Part shown: positions 8,336 to 16,884 of the stretch, one piece after another | Layout of the letters: every line of letters starts with the position of its first letter | Numbering within the stretch: the stretch's first letter is position 1 | Position numbers and translations under genes: made by a program | Source of the DNA: Arthrobacter nitrophenolicus | GTDB lineage: Bacteria; Actinomycetota; Actinomycetes; Actinomycetales; Micrococcaceae | Direction: 5' to 3' | Assembly (NCBI RefSeq): GCF_000332815.1 | Contig: NZ_AOFD01000037.1 | Coordinates: 1 to 43,044 of the forward strand | DNA length: 43,044 nt | Notes under the pieces: generated by a model | The model's database searches: none | What the model was told of the DNA's origin: nothing | Seen by the model: the letters and a program-made list of their open reading frames with translations, nothing else

Positions 8336-9265
8336 CTAGACGCCCAGCGCCTCCCGCCAGCTGCGCAGGAAAGCGCCGCCGGCGTCGTCGTGGATGACCG
8401 TGGCTTCAAGCCCCAGATCGGCCGCGGTGAGGACGTCGTACGGTTTCGCCGGAACACCGTCCGCGGGACGGACATCCACGTGCTTCACGGCATGGTCGTT
8501 GTGGTGCAGCCAGTCCGCCATGGCGTAGTCCGTGCGGGAATCGCCCACTGTCCGCCAGGCCTCGGGCGTGATGCCCTGCGCTGCCAGCAGTTCCACGGCC
8601 CGGCTGGCACCGAGGTCCTTGCCGAGGCGGACGGACTCGATGTCGGTGGAGATGATGGTGGGGTCCACGCGGTAGTCCACCTCGTCGTCGGAATTCGGTG
8701 CATGGTGGTCAAGCCGGACCACGCCCAGCCCGTGCCGTGCCATCAGGTCCATGGCATCGGCGTCGAACAGCTTCTGCTCCGCGAGGTACTCGGCGCTGGG
8801 GACCTCGATGTGCTGCTCCACGGACACCATGGCCCGCTTGGTCTCGTCGAAGAACATGTGCGCGGCGTAGTCCTCGGCGACCAGCCGGCGGACGTCGTCC
8901 CCGTAGGCCGCGGGTACGGCGAGCTCACGGTCCACATGGATGGGGCCGGGGCCGGCGGAGGTGTAGCTGAACCAGACCGCGCCCTTTTCGCAGACGGCGT
9001 GGATGATGGTGCCACCGGGAATTCCGGCCTCGATCATCGGCGCCATGACCTGTTCCCGGATGAAGGCGTCCGAGCGGCCCGTGTTGAAGACGACGGGGAT
9101 CCCGGCCGTGGCAAGGGCCACCAGGTCGCTGATGATCTCCGGTTTGACGTCCCGCGTGACCGGGCTCGCCACCGGACCGTCAACGTCCAGCAGGAGCGCC
9201 AGCGGCGGGGTGGACGGCGTGCGGACGCCGGGCACGGGCATGGCAGGGGACTCGGATGCTGTCAT
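8336..9265 (-). CDS. HAD-superfamily phosphatase (COG0561/Cof-like)
   Basis: A cytoplasmic HAD hydrolase, probably a sugar- or metabolite-phosphate phosphatase. Motif I is DVDG (D27, D29), motif II FNTGRSD (T61) and motif IV VGDSRTDYAMADW (D242 and D246); a large cap lies between. Length is 309 residues. The start is placed at ATG 9263-9265; the frame stays open far upstream, but that part lies in the intergenic region and over a gene on the other strand. It ends 26 bases before the Stealth start and reads the same way, so the two could be co-transcribed. The substrate is unknown. Confidence 0.85.
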   Translation of the reverse strand: MTASESPAMPVPGVRTPSTPPLALLLDVDGPVASPVTRDVKPEIISDLVALATAGIPVVFNTGRSDAFIREQVMAPMIEAGIPGGTIIHAVCEKGAVWFSYTSAGPGPIHVDRELAVPAAYGDDVRRLVAEDYAAHMFFDETKRAMVSVEQHIEVPSAEYLAEQKLFDADAMDLMARHGLGVVRLDHHAPNSDDEVDYRVDPTIISTDIESVRLGKDLGASRAVELLAAQGITPEAWRTVGDSRTDYAMADWLHHNDHAVKHVDVRPADGVPAKPYDVLTAADLGLEATVIHDDAGGAFLRSWREALGV

Positions 9266-9322
9266 GGGGCCTATTCTTTCAGCAGCGCCCGGCAGTTCCT
9301 GAACGGGCGACCGAAGATCACC

Positions 9323-9354
9323 GGTTGTGACATGGTCACTGTTTGGCCACAACC
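9323..9354. promoter_or_regulatory. Nested inverted repeats between divergent genes (candidate operator)
   Basis: An outer repeat GGTTGTG (9323-9329) pairs with CACAACC (9348-9354). Inside it GTGAC-ATG-GTCAC (9327-9339) is a perfect 5-bp inverted repeat. The site lies between the HAD phosphatase (minus) and the ParB-like gene (plus), as expected for an operator serving one or both. No bound regulator is known from sequence. Confidence 0.4.
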
Positions 9355-9412
9355 TGCCGGGGGCGCGGCCGGGCACTTTCGCTCCGGTTGGCGGGATGCC
9401 TAGGGTTGCAGG

Positions 9413-9712
9413 GTGATATTCAAAGCTGTGGGCGAGGGCCGCCCTTACCCCGACCATGGTTACAGCACGCCCAAGGAGTGGGCGTCGCTGCCGCCGCGGC
9501 CGGTGCGGCTGGACGAGCTGGTGACCACCAAGCGCACCCTTGACCTGGAGGCCCTGCTGGCAGAGGACTCCACCTTCTTCGGCGACCTCTTTCCGCATGT
9601 GGTTCAGTACCAGGGGACCCTGTACCTGGAGGACGGCCTGCACCGGGCCGTCCGGACGGCACTGCACCAGCGCACCGCGATCCACGCCCGGGTCCTGGTG
9701 CTCGATGGCTAG
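9413..9712 (+). CDS. Small ParB/sulfiredoxin-fold-like protein (possibly annotated as VapB-type antitoxin)
   Basis: A 99-residue protein. The pattern PVRLDELVTTKRTLDLEALL, then VQYQGTLYLEDGLHRAVRTAL, resembles the ParB/Srx N-terminal fold, whose GxHR motif appears here as DGLHR. I recall similar short actinobacterial proteins being labelled antitoxins, but no toxin partner is visible and I cannot support that role. Start GTG 9413 has AGGG seven bases upstream. Its last codons overlap the start of the LytR_C gene (ATG at 9705, stop at 9710-9712), so the two are translationally coupled. Function is unknown; it probably works with its neighbour. Confidence 0.6.
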   Translation: MIFKAVGEGRPYPDHGYSTPKEWASLPPRPVRLDELVTTKRTLDLEALLAEDSTFFGDLFPHVVQYQGTLYLEDGLHRAVRTALHQRTAIHARVLVLDG

Positions 9713-10385
9713 GAAGAGGAAGGTGCAGGATGCCAGCATCCTGCACGGCCATCACGTGGTGAGCGGTCCGGAACTGCGGGCCACATTCGACGCGGCGGCC
9801 CTGGACGCCGACGATACCGCCAGGGTGCGCCGCAGGGTGCTCCACGGCATTGTGCTGGTGCTCCTCATCGGCGTGATCGCCGCGGGCATCATCACGGCCC
9901 TGGCGATCATCAACGGCCGGTTCTCCATTCCAACAGCCGAACCGGCCGACGAAAAAGTCTCCACCTGCCCCGCGGCCACGTTTGACTACACGCCGCCTGA
10001 GCAGATCAACCTCAATGTCTACAACTCCACCAGCAGGCCGGGCCTTGCCCGGTCCGTGGCGGACGAGTTCCTGGCGCGCAAGTTCGTGGTGGCGGACGTG
10101 GGCAACATCGATGCAGGCTACCGGGGCGTGGCGGCCGTGATCTCGGGTGCAGCCGGACAATCGGCCGCCTTCAGCGTGCAGCGGAACCTGCCGGGTTCGG
10201 ACTACTTCCAGGACGGCAGGACAGACGGCAGCGTGGATGTGATCCTTTCCCAGGATTACCGGGCCCTGGCACCGCCCGACCTCGTGGACCAGACACCCGG
10301 CACGCTCAGCTGTCCGCGGGAAAGCCGCCGTGTTGCGGATGACGACAGGTGGCCGGTCATGCCGTCCGCGGCGCCGGTGTCCTGA
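9705..10385 (+). CDS. LytR C-terminal domain membrane protein
   Basis: A 226-residue single-pass membrane protein. A basic cytoplasmic N-terminus of about 45 residues is followed by a hydrophobic segment at about 46-68, then an extracellular LytR_C domain (about 90-200, INLNVYNSTSRPGLA ... VADVGNID). There is no LytR-CpsA-Psr catalytic domain, so it cannot itself transfer wall polymers; such stand-alone LytR_C proteins are common in actinobacteria and may bind cell-wall components (inference). Start ATG 9705 overlaps the preceding gene by eight bases. It ends 33 bases before a convergent TetR gene. Confidence 0.8.
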   Translation: MARKRKVQDASILHGHHVVSGPELRATFDAAALDADDTARVRRRVLHGIVLVLLIGVIAAGIITALAIINGRFSIPTAEPADEKVSTCPAATFDYTPPEQINLNVYNSTSRPGLARSVADEFLARKFVVADVGNIDAGYRGVAAVISGAAGQSAAFSVQRNLPGSDYFQDGRTDGSVDVILSQDYRALAPPDLVDQTPGTLSCPRESRRVADDDRWPVMPSAAPVS

Positions 10386-10418
10386 AGTGCCGGCGTCCTG
10401 AAGCACCGCTCCTGAAAG

Positions 10419-11069
10419 TTAGCCCGCCACGGCGGGAAGCTGGGCGATCCGCACGGGGTGGCCCTCGTCGTCGAACCTTGCCCCGGCGCCCAGCTGGATG
10501 AACCGCACAGTCCTGGCCACGCGCGCTTCCAGCTCAGCCGGCTCGTCGCTGCCCCTGGCGGCACTGGAGGAGAGCGTCCCCAGGATCAGCTGCGCCTGCT
10601 GCCCGATGTCCGCCACCGGGAGGTAGCCCTGGTCCATTCCGTCGCGCAGGATGCCCTGCAGCAGCACGCTCAGCTCGCCCACATGGTCGGCAAGTTTTGC
10701 AAAGGACGACGGCGACAGCACGGCGCCCATGGCGGGTCCCGGAGGCAGGTGGCGGCGGCTGAGGTCCACCACCTGGGCGCGCACGTACAGCGCGAGCCGC
10801 TCCACCGGGTTGTCCAGCCGGTCCAGGGCCTCGCGCAGCTCCGTGAGGAACTTCTCCGTCTCGTCCAGGGCGTACGAGATCAGCAGTTCCTCGATGTCCG
10901 CGTAGTAGTTGTAGACGGCGGTCCGGCCCACACCGGCGTGCCGGGCCACGTCCGTCATGGTCAGGCCGGGAAGGCCGTGCGAGAAGAGGAGTTCACCGAA
11001 GGCCGTGAGGATGCGCCGCTGGGTGTCCGCCCGCTGCTCGGCGTTGCTGGCCGCTGAAATCCTTGGCAT
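10419..11069 (-). CDS. TetR/AcrR family transcriptional regulator
   Basis: A 216-residue DNA-binding repressor. The N-terminal helix-turn-helix spans about 15-60 (RRILTAFGELLFSHG, LTMTDVARHAGVGRTAVYNYY), followed by a helical ligand and dimer domain. Start ATG 11067-11069 fits the usual short arm before the first helix. An imperfect palindrome lies eight bases upstream of the start, consistent with autorepression. The upstream minus-strand neighbour is the FrnE gene, 53 bases away, so it may also be a target. The ligand is unknown. Confidence 0.88.
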   Translation of the reverse strand: MPRISAASNAEQRADTQRRILTAFGELLFSHGLPGLTMTDVARHAGVGRTAVYNYYADIEELLISYALDETEKFLTELREALDRLDNPVERLALYVRAQVVDLSRRHLPPGPAMGAVLSPSSFAKLADHVGELSVLLQGILRDGMDQGYLPVADIGQQAQLILGTLSSSAARGSDEPAELEARVARTVRFIQLGAGARFDDEGHPVRIAQLPAVAG

Positions 11070-11077
11070 ACAGACAC

Positions 11078-11099
11078 TTTACCGCTGTGTGTCAGTAAA
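11078..11099. promoter_or_regulatory. Candidate TetR operator
   Basis: The 22-bp element has arms TTTACYG and CRGTAAA (six of seven positions pair) around an 8-bp centre. TTTACTGAC-like half sites are usual for TetR regulators. It is placed so that a bound dimer would cover the regulator's own start region. Confidence 0.45.
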
Positions 11100-11122
11100 C
11101 CAGTTGCGGGACGTGCCCGAAT

Positions 11123-11821
11123 TCAGACCGTGCAGCCGTCGGGGCCGCAGGCGTCGCCCTCGCCCGAGTTCACCAGTACCAGCGGATTGGCATCCTGCCA
11201 GGCCTGGTCCAGCGCAGCAGTGAACGTCGCTGCGGGCTGGGCCCCGGAAAGTCCGAACTTCCGGTCGATGACGAAGAACGGGACGCCGCTGATGCCCAGG
11301 GACCGCGCCTCTTCAACATCGGAGCGGACATCGTCGGCGTATTTGTCCGTGGTGAACAGTTCCTCGAGCTCGCCGGAGGGAATGCCCAGGTCCTTGCCCA
11401 GCGAGGCCAGGTACTCCCGGCTGCCGATGTCCTTGCCGTGCTCGAAATGGTCGCTGAGCAGGCGCTCCTTGGCAGCGTCCTGCCGGCCGTGGGCGGCGGC
11501 TAGGTGGATCAGGCGGTGCGCCATGAAACTGTTCGCCACCACCACCTTGTCGAAGTGGTAGTCCAGGCCCTCGCCGCTGGCCTGCTGCGCGACATGGTCG
11601 AACATCTGCGAAACCTGCTGCGGCGGCATCCCCTTGCGCGTGCTCAAGTACTCCAGCTCCGTGCCGTCATAGTGCTCCGGAAGGGTGGGGTCCAGCTGGT
11701 AGCTCCGCCACGTGACCTCCACCGCGTCGCGATGGGGGAACTCGGCCAGCGCGGCCTCGAAACGGCGCTTGCCAATGAAACACCACGGGCAGGCCACATC
11801 TGACCAGATCTCAATCTTCAT
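11123..11821 (-). CDS. DsbA-family oxidoreductase, FrnE type
   Basis: A 232-residue cytoplasmic thioredoxin-fold protein of the FrnE/2-hydroxychromene isomerase-like group. The CPWC redox motif is at residues 11-14, directly after the first strand MKIEIWSDVA. GISGVPFF carries the cis-proline opposite the active site, and a helical insert lies between. The C-terminus CGPDGCTV adds a second cysteine pair, as in several actinobacterial relatives. The start is placed at ATG 11819-11821 because homology begins there; the frame extends upstream without support. No clear ribosome site. Substrate unknown; a role in thiol stress is inference. Confidence 0.87.
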   Translation of the reverse strand: MKIEIWSDVACPWCFIGKRRFEAALAEFPHRDAVEVTWRSYQLDPTLPEHYDGTELEYLSTRKGMPPQQVSQMFDHVAQQASGEGLDYHFDKVVVANSFMAHRLIHLAAAHGRQDAAKERLLSDHFEHGKDIGSREYLASLGKDLGIPSGELEELFTTDKYADDVRSDVEEARSLGISGVPFFVIDRKFGLSGAQPAATFTAALDQAWQDANPLVLVNSGEGDACGPDGCTV

Positions 11822-12040
11822 GGTGTGAACAACCGCCCGGCTGGAGCAGCCATTCCGGAAGGTGCGTGTTAGATACCCCACACTGGGTCTTGTGGCCGGG
11901 CCGATCCTGGGCAATAGTCTGATATAGGTCAAGCAGAGGCCATTGTTCTTCCAAACACCGCCGGATGGATTGCAATGCCCCCTGCGGTGCCACGTGTCTG
12001 GTTAGCTGGGGAGCCCGGCCACATCACCTGGAGGCCAGGA

Positions 12041-13101
12041 ATGCGGATTGGACTTATTGCAGGACCGTGGATTCCCATTCCACCGGTCACCTACGGCGGA
12101 ATTGAAAGGGTTGTGGACAGCCTTGCCCGGGGCTTCACGGCAGCCGGGCATGAGGTGCTGCTGGCGGCACCCGCGGAAAGCACCTGCCCCGTCCCGCTGG
12201 TCCCGGGAATGAGGCCGGCGCTCCGCGACGCGCTCGGTTCCACCATGTCAGAACTCAGCCATGTGATCCGGGCCTACGAGGGGCTGGGCGGCGTGGACAT
12301 CATCCACGACCACACGCTGGCGGGGCCGCTCTACGCCCGCCGGGCCAAGGACATTCCCGTGGTGACCACCATCCACGGCCCGCTCAATGCCCTGGCTGTC
12401 GACCTTTACCGCGCCATGGCCAGGGACACCGCCATCATCGCCATCTCGCGCGACCAGTCATCCCATGCCCCGGACGTCCCGGTCACCCAGGTCATCCACC
12501 ACGGCATGGACGTCTCCGCCGTTCCGGTCGGAAGCGGCAGCGGCGGCTACCTGTGCTTCGTGGGCAGGGCATGCCCGGACAAGGGCCTGCTGGAAGCCAT
12601 CATGATCGCCCGGCAGGCAGGGCTGCCCCTGCGGATTGCCCTCAAGATGCATGAGCCTGACGAAATCCGCTACTTCCGCCAGGAAATCGAACCGCTCCTG
12701 GGACCAACGAAGAGTTCGTGGGGGAAGTGGACGACGCAACCAAGTACCGGCTGATGGGCGAAGCCGTGGCCTTCCTCAACCCGATCCAGTGGTCGGAGCC
12801 GTTTGGCCTGGTGATGATCGAGGCCCTGGCCACCGGAACCCCCGTCATCGGCACTTCGATAGGATCGGCGCCCGAGATTGTGGAACACGGCAGGACCGGT
12901 TTCCTGGGCAGCACGGAAACCTTGGCCGGGTTCGTCGAGGCTGCCGCAGGGCTGGACAGGGGCCGCTGCAGGGCCTCGGTGGAACAGCGGTTCAGTGCCG
13001 GCCGGATGGTGGCGCAGCATTTGCGGCTCTTCGGTGAACTCCTTGGCGGCAGATCGCCGTCGGGGGTTCCGGATGCGGCGGGCCTGCACCAGAATCGTTA
13101 A
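12041..13101 (+). pseudogene. Glycosyltransferase family 4, frameshifted
   Basis: A GT-B retaining glycosyltransferase. The N-terminal part carries PPVTYGGIERVVDSLARG (acceptor domain), HDHT, and TTIHGP. The C-terminal donor domain carries FVGRACPDKGLLEAI, then after the break WSEPFGLVMIEALATGTPVI with the EX7E motif and GSAPEIVEHGRTGFL. The frame changes at about 12704-12705, where restoring one C (GGACC(C)AAC) joins LLGP to NEEFVGEV and gives about 353 residues, normal for the family. Start ATG 12041 is preceded by GAGG. The next gene, a debranching-type glucosidase, starts 58 bases downstream on the same strand, suggesting a shared role in glucan or compatible-solute metabolism (inference). 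Both halves are fully conserved, so the break is probably a sequence error. Confidence 0.85.
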
Positions 13102-13158
13102 GGGCGGGCGGGCAACCGGTCCCGGCAGCACCCGCCGCTGGAGATAGGGAGTCCGTCC

Positions 13159-15295
13159 ATGACCGCCTGGAACGAAGACAACGAGGCATCCGTCTCCGAC
13201 TCCGGTTCCGTGACCATCCTTGAAGGCTCGTCGTTCTGCATCTCGTCCGGAAGCGGTGACATCAGTCCCGACGGCAGCGCGAACGGCGTGTTCTTCCAGG
13301 ACACCCGCATTATTTCCGGCTGGGTCCTGCGCATCAACGGCGCTGCGGGAACCCCTGGTGGCTCAGCGGCCGCATCCTTTCGAGGCAACGTTCGTGGGCA
13401 GGGCAACCTGGCCTGGGGGACGGTTTGACAGCCCCTTGGTGGTCCGGCAGGTCCGCCATATCGGGCCGGGACTCCAGGACGACATCACGCTGGAGAACTT
13501 TGCCGCCGAACCGGTGGAATGCGATATCGAGCTCCTCGTGGATGCGGACCAGGCCGACCTCTTCGACGTGAAGGGCGCCCGGACCAGCGGTGTTGACGAC
13601 GCGACCCGTGAGGTGGTGGACGGCAGGCTCGTCATCGAAGCCAGCCGGCACGGCCAGCAGCGCGGAACGGTGGTCAGTGCCAAAGGCGCGGCCGTCAGCA
13701 CGGACGGGCTCCGTTTCCGTGCCACCGTCCCGGCCCGGGGCAAGTGGGCCGTCAGCATCATCGTCGTGCCGCTGGTGAACGGGCAGCCGCCCGAGAAACC
13801 GTTCCGTGACGGGCAGTTGCCCCACCACCGTGAGGGCGTCCGCCGGCACCTGGACTGGGAAGAAGGCGTACCGCGGCTCAGCATCGAGGACGTCAAGCTG
13901 CAGGAACTGCTGAACCGGAGCCAGCGGGACCTGGGTGCGCTGCGCATCTTTGACGCCCACCATCCGGAACGCGCGGCAGTTGCCGCCGGCGCCCCGTGGT
14001 TCATGGCCTTGTTCGGCCGGGACTCCCTGCTCTCGTCCTACATGAGCCTGCTGGTCAACCCCCACCTGGCCGCAGGTACGCTCCAGACCCTGGCGGGGAT
14101 CCAGGGGAAGAAGGTTGACCCGGACTCCGAGGAGGAACCCGGCCGCATCCCGCACGAGGTCAGGCTGGGCGTCACCGCCGGACTGTCCCTGGGCGGTACC
14201 GCCTACTACGGAACGGCTGATGCCACGCCGCTCTTCGTTGCCCTTTTGGGCGAACTGAGCCGCTGGGGGCTTTCCCGCGACGTGATCCGGCCGCTGCTGC
14301 CGCACGCGGACCGGGCACTGGACTGGATTGAACAGTACGGCGACCGGGACGGCGACGGGTTTGTGGAGTACTGCCGGCCCAACGCCCACGGCCTGGTCAA
14401 CCAGGGCTGGAAGGACTCCTGGGACGGCATCAACTTTGCCGACGGCACCATGGCCGAAGCCCCCATCGCCCTGTGCGAAGTCCAGGCCTACGTCTACGCC
14501 GCCTACATCGGCAGGTCACTGCTGGCCCGCTGGGACGGCGACGTGGCGCTGGAGAACCACTGGGCGGACCGTGCAGCCGAACTGAAATCTGCCTTCAACG
14601 AGAAGTTCTGGCTGCCTGACAAGGGGTACTTCGCCGTCGCGCTGGACAAGGACAAGCGCCAGGTGGATGCCTGCACCTCCAACATGGGCCACTGCCTCTG
14701 GACCGGGATCGTGGACGAGGACAAGGCGGCGTCCGTTGCCGAACACCTGATGTCACCGCAAATGTTCACCGGCTGGGGGATCCGGACGCTGGCCTCCGAC
14801 ATGGGGGCCTACAACCCCGTTAGCTACCACAACGGCTCCGTCTGGCCCCACGACACCGCCCTGGCGGCCACCGGCCTGATGCGCTACGGCTTTGTGGACG
14901 AAGCCAAGCGGGTGGCCAAGGGGATCTTCGACGCCGCCGAGCATTTCGACGGCCGGCTGCCCGAGCTCTTCTGCGGCTTCGACCGGGGCGAGTTCCCCGG
15001 GCCGGTGCCCTATCCCACTGCCTGCTCGCCGCAGGCCTGGGCGGCGGCCGCGCCGGTCCAGCTGGCCCGCGTGCTGCTCCGCTTCGATCCCGTCTACACC
15101 CGTGGTGTGGTGCACTTGTCACCGATCCTGCCGGAATCCGTGGGCGAGTTCCGGGCCGAGAACGTGCTGCTGGACACGTCCCGGATCACCATCAAAGCCC
15201 GCGGGGCTGAGGGCAGCATCGACGGGCTGCCGCCGGGCGTAAAGCTGCTGCCGGTTCCGCGCCCGCCCTTGGCTTACCCGCCCGAAGGCTACTGA
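13159..15295 (+). pseudogene. Amylo-alpha-1,6-glucosidase / glycogen-debranching N-terminal domain protein, frameshifted
   Basis: A large glycoside hydrolase: an N-terminal GDE_N_bis beta-domain (VTILEGSSFCISSGSGDI, NGVFFQDTRIISGW) followed by an (alpha/alpha)6 catalytic barrel. Barrel signatures are APWFMALFGRDSLLSSYM, YYGTADATPLFVALLGEL, NQGWKDSWDG, AEAPIALCEVQAYVY and NGSVWPHDTALAA. The frame shifts after INGAA; removing one G from the GGG at 13347-13349 yields INGAAEPLVAQRPHPFEA and about 711 residues. Start ATG 13159 has GGGAG about eight bases upstream. Coupled with the GT4 gene. Whether it acts on glycogen branches or on a small glucoside cannot be told. The rest of the gene is clean, so a consensus error is likely. 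Confidence 0.88.
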
Positions 15296-15299
15296 GGAA

Positions 15300-15833
15300 C
15301 TACGGGACTTCACGCTCCAGCACGAAGTCGTGTTCCACGGTCCTGCCCAGCTGGAAGGACTTGGTGCCCACCTTGCGGAACCCTGACTTCTCATAGAAGC
15401 GGATGGCCCGGGCGTTCTGGCTGTTGACGCCAAGCCACGCCCCGGCGCCGCCGGCGTCGGCGGCTGCCTGGAGGCTGGCGTGCATCAGCTCGGCCGCGGC
15501 ACCCAGGCCGTGGTGCTCGGGGTGCACGTAGCACTTGCTGACCTCTACGGACGGCAGCAGGGTGAGCGCGGAGGCCACGTCCGGGTCAGCAGCCGGGCGG
15601 TTGACCAGCAGGCTGTACCCGTTGAGCCGGTGGCCGGAGTCCAGCACCAGGACGGTGACGTCCGGGTCGGCGAGGTAGCCGCGGAAATGCCGCTCGGTGA
15701 GCGTGTTGGCCAGGTGGGCGGAGATGTCTTCGGGTGACGACGACGGCGGGCAGGCCAGCGGGAAGGTGACGGCGGCCAGCGCGGCCAGCGCCCCGGCGTC
15801 GTCCGGTGTTGCTTTGCGGATGGTGTGGCTCAT
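15300..15833 (-). CDS. GNAT family N-acetyltransferase
   Basis: A 177-residue acetyl-CoA-dependent acetyltransferase. Motif A appears as VSKCYVHPEHHGLGAAAELM (pyrophosphate loop), then LGVNSQNARAIRFYEKSGF, the typical motif B and end strand. Three in-frame ATGs exist. The start at 15831-15833 is chosen because GGAGG lies six bases upstream and the family N-terminus follows; the upstream ATGs fall inside an 18-bp tandem duplication. It is the last gene of the minus-strand sugar operon, 31 bases after the Gfo/Idh gene, and may be co-transcribed. Its substrate is unknown. Confidence 0.85.
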   Translation of the reverse strand: MSHTIRKATPDDAGALAALAAVTFPLACPPSSSPEDISAHLANTLTERHFRGYLADPDVTVLVLDSGHRLNGYSLLVNRPAADPDVASALTLLPSVEVSKCYVHPEHHGLGAAAELMHASLQAAADAGGAGAWLGVNSQNARAIRFYEKSGFRKVGTKSFQLGRTVEHDFVLEREVP

Positions 15834-15869
15834 GGTGCCCTCCATCCTAAGGGTGCCCTCCATCCTAAG
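15834..15869 (-). repeat. 18-bp perfect tandem duplication covering a stop codon and ribosome site
   Basis: The unit GGTGCCCTCCATCCTAAG (plus strand) occurs at 15834-15851 and again at 15852-15869. On the minus strand each copy carries TAG, ATG and GGAGG. The upstream copy holds the real stop codon of the Gfo/Idh gene; the downstream copy supplies the Shine-Dalgarno of the acetyltransferase. Confidence 0.9.
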
Positions 15870-16881
15870 GCTGCCTGTCGGCGTCGTAGGTGAGCCCGAT
15901 CTGGCGCCGGATCTCGTCCAGGGCGGCCATGATGGCCACGCTCTCGCCGGGCGGCAGCATGGTGCCCGCGGTCAGCCCTTCGCGGACCAGCCGTTCGAGT
16001 TCCGCGGCCTGGTACTGCATGCCCCGGCCCTGCACGGGCTCGTTGAACTGCTCCAGGATGTTTCCCGATACGTCATACCGGGTGAACGGGGTGGGGTTGT
16101 ACCAAACGGATTCGATCTCCACCCAGCCGCCGGTGCCGATGATGGCTGCCCGGTTGTTCCCCGCAGTATCCAGCGCGCAGTCCACGAGGGCCTGCTGCCC
16201 GTCCGCATACTCAAAGATGGCCGCCGTCTGCCGGTCCACCCCGGTTGCGGTCATCGCAGCGCTCGCAAGTATCCGGTGCGGGGCACCGAAGACGTCGAAG
16301 GAAAACGACACCGGATAGACGCCCAGGTCCAGGAGGGCGCCGCCGCCCAGTGCAGGATCATTGAGCCGGTGCGCGGGGTCTTTGGGAAGGTCCTGGTTGT
16401 GGCCTGCCACCACCTTGCGGACCTCGCCAAGGACCCCGCCGGCCACGATCTCGCGTAGCCGTGCCATATGCGGCAGGAAACGGGTCCACATCGCCTCCAG
16501 CGCAACCAGGCCCTTCCCGGCGGCAAGGTCCACGATCTCCTGCGCCTGCCGGGCGTTGATGGTGAAGGCCTTCTCCACCAGCACATGCTTTCCCGCGTTC
16601 AGCGCCAGCAGGGCGTTTTCGTGGTGGAACACGTGGGGAGTGGCAACGTACACGACGTCGACATCCGGGTCGGCCGCCAGGTCCACGTAGCTGCCGTGGG
16701 CTGTGGGAATGCCGAACCGGGCGGCGAATGCCTGGCTCGTTTCCAGGGAGCGGGAGCCCACCGCCTGGACCGCGAACCCGTTGTCCACGAGGTCCCGTAC
16801 CTGCAGGTCGGCGATGAAGCCGGTGCCGAGGATTCCCCAGCGGAGCCGGCCGTCGGAGGTGCCGCCGCTGTGGTTCGGCAC
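15865..16881 (-). CDS. Gfo/Idh/MocA family oxidoreductase
   Basis: A 338-residue NAD(P)-dependent sugar or polyol dehydrogenase-like enzyme. The N-terminal Rossmann fold opens with WGILGTGFIADL; the cofactor and active-site block is VLVEKAFTINARQAQE (EKA instead of the usual EKP); the C-terminal domain holds LNDPALGGGALLDLGVYPVSF, resembling the dihydrodiol/1,5-anhydrofructose branch. Start ATG 16879-16881 lies three bases after the upstream isomerase stop, so it belongs to the same operon. The exact substrate is unknown. Its catalytic pattern differs from the two other Gfo/Idh proteins in this operon, so they are probably not redundant. Confidence 0.88.
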   Translation of the reverse strand: MPNHSGGTSDGRLRWGILGTGFIADLQVRDLVDNGFAVQAVGSRSLETSQAFAARFGIPTAHGSYVDLAADPDVDVVYVATPHVFHHENALLALNAGKHVLVEKAFTINARQAQEIVDLAAGKGLVALEAMWTRFLPHMARLREIVAGGVLGEVRKVVAGHNQDLPKDPAHRLNDPALGGGALLDLGVYPVSFSFDVFGAPHRILASAAMTATGVDRQTAAIFEYADGQQALVDCALDTAGNNRAAIIGTGGWVEIESVWYNPTPFTRYDVSGNILEQFNEPVQGRGMQYQAAELERLVREGLTAGTMLPPGESVAIMAALDEIRRQIGLTYDADRQP

Positions 16882-16884
16882 GGC

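Noticed and set aside
6630..8339. Plus-strand open frame of 569 codons antisense to the Stealth gene
   Set aside because: Shadow of Stealth codons; no conserved motif.
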